A stretch of DNA of 64,000 bases, from positions 1,612,001-1,676,000 of the forward strand of contig NZ_HF545616.1 in NCBI RefSeq assembly GCF_000723465.1, in the 5' to 3' direction. The stretch's first letter is position 1. Each line of letters starts with the position of its first letter. Origin of the DNA: Ruminococcus bicirculans (ex Wegman et al. 2014). Lineage in GTDB: Bacteria; Bacillota; Clostridia; Oscillospirales; Ruminococcaceae. Shown piece after piece: positions 57,876-64,000 of the stretch. The translations under genes and the position numbers were made by a program. The notes under the pieces were generated by a model. That model searched no databases, was not told the origin of the DNA, and was given only the letters and a program-made list of their open reading frames with translations.

Positions 57876-59987
57876 ATGGATAAGTCAATAGAACCTCTTA
57901 CATCAAGAGATGAAAAAGGCGACTTCACAAAAAATAGAGCAAGTGTAAGTAAACTATACGAACAGCCTAAAATTTTCATTGTAAAAAAGAAAAACACTGT
58001 TTTACAATGCATTTATGATAATTTGTCAAAAAATCATGCTATTGTTACGAATCCTGACGGCAAAAAGAAATTCCCATGTGAATATTCGCTCCTTATTATC
58101 GATGACGAAGCAGATCAAGCTTCAGTAAATACAAAGTATAAAACTGATCGTAACGGTGAAATAAGTGACGAATCAGATGTATCAAGAATTAATGAATTAA
58201 TTAGAAAAATATTATCTCTTTTCTCATGCCGTTCCTACGTTGGTTATACTGCCACACCGTATGCTAATGTCTTTATTCCCCCGCAGATCAGCGATGATGA
58301 GCTTGAAGATGATTTATTCCCTAAAGATTTTATAGTATGTCTTCCGAAGCCGGCAGGTTATGTTGGAGCGATGGAGTTTTTCGGAGAAGATGAAAACAGC
58401 GAAACAATGCCTCTACGCAGAAGAATTACCACCGAACTCGATAATTTCATTGATTCTAAGACCAAGCAGATTATCTCACCGCTTCCTGACGAATTGAAGA
58501 AAGCAATTCTTTGCTTTATAATAATAACAGCTGCGAGAAATGTTAGAGGTCAGGTCTTGGAGCCTAACTCTATGCTGATTCATGTCAACAGGCTGAATGA
58601 CGTTCAGAATTCACTGAAATCAATGGTTGACGATTATTTCAGCGAAGTACAGTCATATATTAACGGCGGTGACACAGAAATAATTGATACCCTGCATGAT
58701 TTGTGGGACAAAGATTTTGTTCCTACAACAAAGAAAATGCAGCAGGACTTCTCTGCTTACATGGAGGGCGTAGACTGCTCTGATTGGAGCGATGTTGAAA
58801 CAGAGATCAAGCGTCTTATCGGCAATCACCAGATTAGAGTGTTTGAAATTAACGGAAAAAGCGATGATGTTCTCTGCTATAAAGAATTCAAAGATGAAGA
58901 CCGTCAGCTTAATGTTATTGCGATTGGCGGAGACAAGCTTTCACGAGGATTAACGCTTGAGGGATTGACAGTAAGCTTCTTTATGCGTTCTTCTCAGATG
59001 TATGATACCCTTATGCAGATGGGCAGATGGTTTGGCTTCAGGCCTAAATACACTGACCTTTGCCGGCTTTTTGTTTCTGATGAACTGTTCCGCTGGTTCA
59101 TGGTTGTTTCTTTTGCGACAGAAAACCTGCGCAACCAGATTCATTATATGAACGAATATAACCGTACACCTATGGATTTCGGTTTAAGAATTGCATCTTA
59201 CCCTGATATGCTGATCTCAGCAAGAAATAAACTTATAACAGGACAAGAGTGCACCCTTACATTCAGCAATACAGTAAGCCAAACAAGATCAATGGACAGA
59301 AATGCGGATACATATAATCTGAACTTTGAAGCGGTGGAAAGATTTATCTCCAATCTTGGAGATATTAGTTCAGATCACTGGGATAAACTTGATAGAAAAT
59401 CCGGCACCGACCATATTTTTTGGGATGATGTTGATGGAAGCCTTGTGGCTGATTTCTTGTCCGAATACAGAACATCGTCAAACGCAAGCAAAGTCAAGTC
59501 ACTGTTTTTAGCCGACTATATCCGTGACCAAATTTTGTTAGGCGGACTTACGAAATGGACAGTGTGCCTGAAAAATACTGGACGCAAAAATCCCCCTTTA
59601 ACCATTGGCGGCTGCAGTATAGGACAAGGTTTGAAAAGAAGCGAAGGTCAATATGAGGCTGATGCTTCTATATGCTCCATAAAATCGCTAAAGTCTAAGG
59701 ATGAAGAGTACCTTGACTTCTCAAAAGAGCAGTTTGAAGAAATGAAACAGATGAAAGCAAAGGGAGACAGTGACGATAAGATAAGAAAACAACTGAGAAC
59801 GAGAGACCGTGGTTTGCTTATTCTTTGTCCTCTTGATACAGAAGAAATAGCCGGATTAAAAATAGACGGACAGACATACAAGACACCTTTCGGATTTATT
59901 GCTGTATTTCCGGATAATGAAGGAAAAGGAAATGGCAGGACATACCGATTGAATCCTATCGCAATTGAAAATGGTGATGAATTTTGA
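57876..59987 (+). pseudogene. 3' part of Z1-domain superfamily 2 protein, split by IS3
   Basis: The native frame resumes at 57804 after the duplicated AACC; the first in-frame ATG is at 57876, giving 703 codons. LLIIDDEADQASVNTK is the DEAD-type motif II, CRSYVGYTATPYANVF motif III, and NVIAIGGDKLSRGLTLEGLTVSFFMRSSQMYDTLMQMGRWFGFR corresponds to motifs V and VI (quoted in parts), with the arginine finger in the last. The Z1 domain occupies the middle. Such proteins are predicted helicase-like motors of restriction systems. The restored protein would have about 922 residues. A remnant product from the ATG at 57876 would lack the P-loop and hence ATPase activity. Confidence 0.88.
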
Positions 59988-61018
59988 GTAATGCTATAAA
60001 AATATATCAGGAGATCATTGCTGACTTTAAAAAAGCAGAGAATTCCAGTTTAACTGTATTGAATAGAAGTATTCTCCTGAAAAATAAAATACGAATTGTC
60101 TATATTGTTGCTGCAAAGGATCACCAGAGAATTATTGCAGTAATGCTGCCCAAAGACTGTACTAAGGAGCCTCTGAGCCGTTTCCCCAAGTGGCACGGAA
60201 TAGAATTTGCATATGATCATATCACTGAATATCAAAATCCGAACAGTGAGAACGAGTACATAATCATTTCTCAGTCAAAGGACTACGACAGCGGCATTTT
60301 TGAAATAATAGCCAACGACATCACCGATCAGCTTGAAAAAATAAGCACTCAAAAGAAAATGATAAGCTGCTTGTCAGACACGTTAAGCAAGTGGAAAAAG
60401 TTCTTTGCACTCAATTCCGATGTTATTATGTCGGAGCAATTGCAGGAAGGTCTTTATGGGGAATTGCTTGTCCTACAAAAGCTGATATTCAATTTTGGTG
60501 ATGAAGCTGTATCATATTGGAGCGGAGCTGATAAGGAAACTCACGATTTTTATGTGAATGGATCTGCGATTGAAGTAAAGACAACATCTGCAAAATCAAA
60601 TGAAAAGATAAGGATCAGCAGTGAACATCAGCTTAACCCTAAAGATGTGGAGAACACATTGTTTCTGTATGTCAATATGGTAAGAAAGAGCCGCAGCGAC
60701 GGCACAACTTTACCTGAGATTATTAAATCTATCCATAGCGGTATTTCAGAACCATACAGATCTCTTTTTGAGGAGAAACTGTTTAAATACGGCTATATAT
60801 CTTCATGTGAAGAGCGATATACGCTGGGATTTCATCTGAGATCGTACCAAACATACAAAGTTGAGGATACTTTCCCAAATATTGTACCAGATAACCTCGA
60901 TAACGGTATATCAGAGGTAACATACTCACTTGATCTAAACGCCTGCTCAGATTTTGTAATTGAGTGGAGTGATATAATTAATACTTTGAAGGGAGGCATA
61001 TTAATTGGAGAATCGTGA
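59984..61018 (+). CDS. PD-(D/E)XK nuclease-like protein (DUF4420-like)
   Basis: This 344-residue protein starts with a TTG that overlaps the Z1 stop (TTGA), so it is coupled. The region around residues 145-205 has the restriction-endonuclease fold: EGLYGELLVLQKLIFNFG with the first Glu, WSGADKETHDFYVNGSAIEVKTTSAKS with the catalytic Asp (HDF) and E-x-K. This matches the PD-(D/E)XK motif family found in Z1/MORC operons. It would be the nuclease that cuts foreign DNA. The rest is helical and variable. It overlaps the AIPR gene by 14 bases. Confidence 0.82.
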   Translation: MSNAIKIYQEIIADFKKAENSSLTVLNRSILLKNKIRIVYIVAAKDHQRIIAVMLPKDCTKEPLSRFPKWHGIEFAYDHITEYQNPNSENEYIIISQSKDYDSGIFEIIANDITDQLEKISTQKKMISCLSDTLSKWKKFFALNSDVIMSEQLQEGLYGELLVLQKLIFNFGDEAVSYWSGADKETHDFYVNGSAIEVKTTSAKSNEKIRISSEHQLNPKDVENTLFLYVNMVRKSRSDGTTLPEIIKSIHSGISEPYRSLFEEKLFKYGYISSCEERYTLGFHLRSYQTYKVEDTFPNIVPDNLDNGISEVTYSLDLNACSDFVIEWSDIINTLKGGILIGES

Positions 61019-62771
61019 ATTAGATGATTTTAATCAGGAGTTAATAGAAGAAGTCAAGGAATATGCCTCGGAGCATTCTGAAAATACAGAAAGCGCCTTT
61101 ACAAGCGTTTTTCTATCTTATCTTGCTGATTTTGGCGAATCAAAAACTGCTGATGCAGAAGTAAGCTACTGCATGAAAGAGTCAGAAAAGTTTAAGGTTA
61201 ATGCGTATGCTTTCAGTGAATATTTTCAAAGCCTCACTCTCATAGTCAGCTGCTATGAAAAGAACGGCAAAATTGAAAAGCTAAACAAATCGGAAACAGC
61301 CAAGATATGCAGACAAGCGTCTAAATTCTATAAATTATGCTGTTCAAGCATGAGTGTTCTTGATGAAATGGAAGAATCATCAAACGAATATATGCTTTAT
61401 GAGTTCATAAAGGAAAATAAAGATAAAATCGAAAATCTTTATGTTGTTCTCCTTACTAATAAGCTTATTAACAGCGATTTGCCGGAAGATGCCATGATAA
61501 ATAAAACCACCGTAAAATATGATGTGTGGGATATTGAACGTCTTGTTCAGGCTGTCTACCAGAGGAAAGAAGCAGAAAAACTTGTAATACGTTTTAAAAA
61601 CAAATACAAGTATAGACTGAAACTCATCAAGATACCGCAGGAGAGCGATGTTTATGACTGTTATGTTGGCTACATATCAGGAGAATGCTTAGCGGAAATA
61701 TACCGTGATGAAGGTCAGCGGCTTATTGAAAAGAATGTCAGATCGTTCCTGCAAGCGACAGGAAAGGTCAATAAGGGCATCAGAGATACATTGAGGAGCA
61801 ATCCGGCAATGTTCATGGCGTATAACAACGGTATTTCTACGATTGCTGAGAAAGTTGTCATAGATGAAAATGAAAGCACCAATGATTTTATTCTCATAAA
61901 AGAGCTTGTCGGCTGGCAAATTGTTAACGGCGGTCAAACAACGGCATCAATATATGCTGCCTTTCAAAACAAAGTGGATCTTTCCAATGTTAATGTTCAG
62001 ATGAAGCTTACAGTAATTAAAGCTGATGAGCAGATGGATACCGTAATAAGCAACATATCAAGGTACGCAAACAGTCAAAACAAGATTACCATGTCTGATT
62101 TCAGTGCTAATGATGATTTCCATATTAAGCTTGAGCAGCTGTCAAGACGTGTGTTCATTCCTGTTGAAAAAGGAAAGCCTTCTCAGCGATGGTTTTATGA
62201 ACGTGCAAGAGGACAGTACAGTGTTGAAGTTAACAGACAGCTTACTGCTGCATCAAAGAGAAAATATAAAGAGCAAAATCCTAAGAATAAATGCATCTCA
62301 AAGACAGTGGCCGCTAAGTGTGCGATGTGTTGGCTGAGACACCCTGATATTGTCAGTAAGGGGTTAGAAACAAACTTTATTAGATATTCTGAAATGATAC
62401 AGTCCGGTGAAATCCAAGAGCCAGATGAAAAGTTTTATTGCAATCTTATTGCTCAGGTTATTCTTTTTCAGAAATGTGATAAAATAGTAGATGCTCAGAA
62501 TTTCGGTGGATATAAAGCTCAACTTAATTATTATACGATTGCTCTGCTATCAGAGTATTATGGCGATAGGGTTGATTTCAGCTATATATGGCAGCATCAG
62601 AACATATCTCCTGAAATATCACAGCTTATAGAAAATCTATGCTATAAAGTTTGGAATCATTTCATGAATCCAAATACGAATAACGCAAAGGGCGTTAATG
62701 TAACTCAATGGTGTAAAAAAGAAGATTGCTGGATAATGCTTAAAGAGCGTTTTCAGAACGATTCTATATAA
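61005..62771 (+). CDS. AIPR family protein (abortive infection phage resistance)
   Basis: This 588-residue protein begins with TTG at 61005, 9 bases after GGGAGG. The AIPR signature runs over about residues 240-380: LIEKNVRSFLQATGKVNKGIRDTLRSNPAMFMAYNNGISTIA and WQIVNGGQTTASIYAAF, VNVQMKLTVI and ISRYANSQNKITMSDFSANDDFH (in parts). The family was named from lactococcal abortive-infection proteins and occurs in restriction-type operons. Biochemical activity is unknown to me. An N-terminal domain of 130 residues with YCMKESEKFKVNAYAFSEYF may be a helical adaptor. It is intact here. Confidence 0.88.
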   Translation: MENRELDDFNQELIEEVKEYASEHSENTESAFTSVFLSYLADFGESKTADAEVSYCMKESEKFKVNAYAFSEYFQSLTLIVSCYEKNGKIEKLNKSETAKICRQASKFYKLCCSSMSVLDEMEESSNEYMLYEFIKENKDKIENLYVVLLTNKLINSDLPEDAMINKTTVKYDVWDIERLVQAVYQRKEAEKLVIRFKNKYKYRLKLIKIPQESDVYDCYVGYISGECLAEIYRDEGQRLIEKNVRSFLQATGKVNKGIRDTLRSNPAMFMAYNNGISTIAEKVVIDENESTNDFILIKELVGWQIVNGGQTTASIYAAFQNKVDLSNVNVQMKLTVIKADEQMDTVISNISRYANSQNKITMSDFSANDDFHIKLEQLSRRVFIPVEKGKPSQRWFYERARGQYSVEVNRQLTAASKRKYKEQNPKNKCISKTVAAKCAMCWLRHPDIVSKGLETNFIRYSEMIQSGEIQEPDEKFYCNLIAQVILFQKCDKIVDAQNFGGYKAQLNYYTIALLSEYYGDRVDFSYIWQHQNISPEISQLIENLCYKVWNHFMNPNTNNAKGVNVTQWCKKEDCWIMLKERFQNDSI

Positions 62772-62800
62772 TATGCCGTCAGAATAGGAGAATTAGTGAA

Positions 62801-64000
62801 ATGCATAAGGTAATTGATTTGTTTGCCGGTGCCGGAGGTCTAAGTCTGGGATTTAAGCAAACAGGCAAATATGAAATTGCTGCTGCATTTGAAATAAATC
62901 AAAATGCGCAGGAAACATACAAGAAAAATCATTCGGGAACAAAAGTATTTTCTGATGTGTGTTCAGCAGACTTTGTAAAACTAGGAGAGAAACTCGGAAA
63001 TATAGATGTCGTTATTGGAGGTCCCCCTTGCCAGGGATTCTCAATGGCTAACAGACAGAAGAATCGTATTATAAGCCAAAACAATATGCTTGTAAAGCAA
63101 TATGTCAGAGCTGTAAAGGAACTAAAGCCTAAGGCATTTGTCATGGAGAACGTTGAAATGCTAAAATCTGACGTTCATAGATTTTATTTGCGTACCGGCG
63201 AGACAGAGATAATCGATGAATATAACATTGAAACTACTCCATCAGAGATTCTGCTCTTGGAAGGAAAATACTTCTCAAAAGAAATATTCGAGGATATTCG
63301 CAGTCTGCATGAAGTTGAAGCAAGACTTTGGCCTGAGGAAGATTACAAGCTGCTTAACATTGCATATCGTCAGCGAAAAAACCTGAAGAAGTGCAGAGAA
63401 GCTTTATACCGCTATCAGAAAAAGTATCTTAAACTTGCAGAAAAGATAAAACAGGCTGATAATAATGGAGTATATGAATGTTTCGACGCAGCAGCAGATG
63501 CCATTTTTGACTTCTTTGATAAAATAATAGATGCAGATCAGGTGGTAAAACGCATTGAAAAAACAATTATGATTCAAAGATGTCTTTCACGAATAAAGGA
63601 AATCTATGATAATGAACTGCAAATAGATGAGATTATTTGCCAGAACGGTATTGTAGCTGTTATACAGTCATATTCTGTTCTTGAATATATCACTAAGATG
63701 CTTGGAAACTACACTTTTAACATGGGAGTACTGAATGCATTGGAATTTGGCGCGCCGCAGAGAAGAAATCGTTTTGTATTTATTGGGGTAAAGAATGAAA
63801 TTGCTCAAAACATCGAAATGCCCACAGGAACATTTACAAAAGATAATTACAATACTGTAAAAGATGCCATAAAAGATATTGAGAACGTACGAACCGTATT
63901 TGAAACATCTGAAGACAGTGGTGCAGAACTAACAGACGATTTTGAACCAACGTCGCTTACCCCTCTTCTCAGAGATAGTAAAAAGTTGTATAATCATATT
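62801..64000 (+). CDS. DNA (cytosine-5-) methyltransferase, N-terminal part
   Basis: The frame is open from ATG 62801 (RBS AGGAG at 62786-62790) for 400 codons to the window edge. Motif I is VIDLFAGAGGLSLGF (residues 4-18), motif IV GGPPCQGFSMANRQ with the catalytic Cys (about residues 73-86), motif VI MENVEML (about 115-121) and motif VIII FGAPQRRNRFVFIGV (about 315-329). The distance between motifs VI and VIII is about 200 residues, much longer than the 40 or so common in M.HhaI-type enzymes, because of a helical, Lys/Glu-rich insertion. It would methylate host DNA for self-protection. The target recognition domain is beyond the window. Confidence 0.93.
   Translation, partial: MHKVIDLFAGAGGLSLGFKQTGKYEIAAAFEINQNAQETYKKNHSGTKVFSDVCSADFVKLGEKLGNIDVVIGGPPCQGFSMANRQKNRIISQNNMLVKQYVRAVKELKPKAFVMENVEMLKSDVHRFYLRTGETEIIDEYNIETTPSEILLLEGKYFSKEIFEDIRSLHEVEARLWPEEDYKLLNIAYRQRKNLKKCREALYRYQKKYLKLAEKIKQADNNGVYECFDAAADAIFDFFDKIIDADQVVKRIEKTIMIQRCLSRIKEIYDNELQIDEIICQNGIVAVIQSYSVLEYITKMLGNYTFNMGVLNALEFGAPQRRNRFVFIGVKNEIAQNIEMPTGTFTKDNYNTVKDAIKDIENVRTVFETSEDSGAELTDDFEPTSLTPLLRDSKKLYNHI

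Noticed and set aside
1-64000. CRISPR array
   Set aside because: No series of regularly spaced identical direct repeats was seen. The repeats near 21.7 kb are just two copies and are palindromic units.

Overview
The window looks like the chromosome of an anaerobic, gut-type Ruminococcus or close relative (Oscillospiraceae, Firmicutes). The signs are sigma-A promoters with near-consensus boxes and 17-base spacing, strong AGGAGG-like ribosome sites with frequent TTG and GTG starts, a GH5 cellulase next to a GH43 enzyme, a cohesin-like surface protein, a CotH lipoprotein, Gram-positive type IV-like prepilins, an iron-dependent alcohol dehydrogenase, and the Firmicutes clusters darA-holB-ricT and ECF transporter-coaX. 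The assignment rests on gene content and style, not on a database match.

Bases 1-24,460 are mostly housekeeping: the end of an M20 dipeptidase, prephenate dehydrogenase, a cohesin-like membrane protein, a cyclophilin, three proteins of unknown function around a divergent promoter region at 4.2-4.5 kb, glycerol kinase, uvrC-folC, an L,D-transpeptidase, ilvE, a sirtuin, a heterodimeric ABC exporter with a candidate operator, a MATE transporter with a histidine phosphatase, metG and tRNA-Arg(CCG). Several gaps carry members of a short palindromic repeat family, and an unusual array of hairpins lies in front of metG.

Bases 24,540-26,140 are a small lysogeny-like module beside the tRNA: a phage-type gene, an XRE repressor, an ImmA/IrrE peptidase and three similar palindromic sites. 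Then follow a GT-C membrane glycosyltransferase, two prepilin genes with their own promoters, a solute-binding lipoprotein overlapped by a degenerate GGDEF membrane protein, a K+/H+ antiporter, a WYL regulator, a sigma-region-4 protein, a YaaO-like decarboxylase, darA, holB, ricT and radA. After these come a GNAT acetyltransferase, an alcohol dehydrogenase, a probable pantothenate transporter S component with coaX, a CotH lipoprotein, the GH43-GH5 operon, greA and lysS.

From about 54,010 to the end is a visibly A+T-richer defence island. It begins just past lysS with the last 42 or so codons of a tyrosine integrase, then a one-way operon: MORC-like GHKL ATPase, Z1-domain superfamily 2 protein, PD-(D/E)XK (DUF4420-like) nuclease, AIPR-family protein and a 5-cytosine DNA methyltransferase that runs off the window. 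This combination matches MORC/MutL-linked restriction-modification systems that, to my recollection, were predicted from gene neighbourhoods (Iyer, Abhiman and Aravind, 2008). In this strain the Z1 gene is split by an IS3-family element of about 1,337 bases with a 4-base target duplication. Removing the element and one duplicate restores one continuous frame of about 922 codons, so the insertion looks recent and the restriction side may be silenced while the methyltransferase is still encoded.
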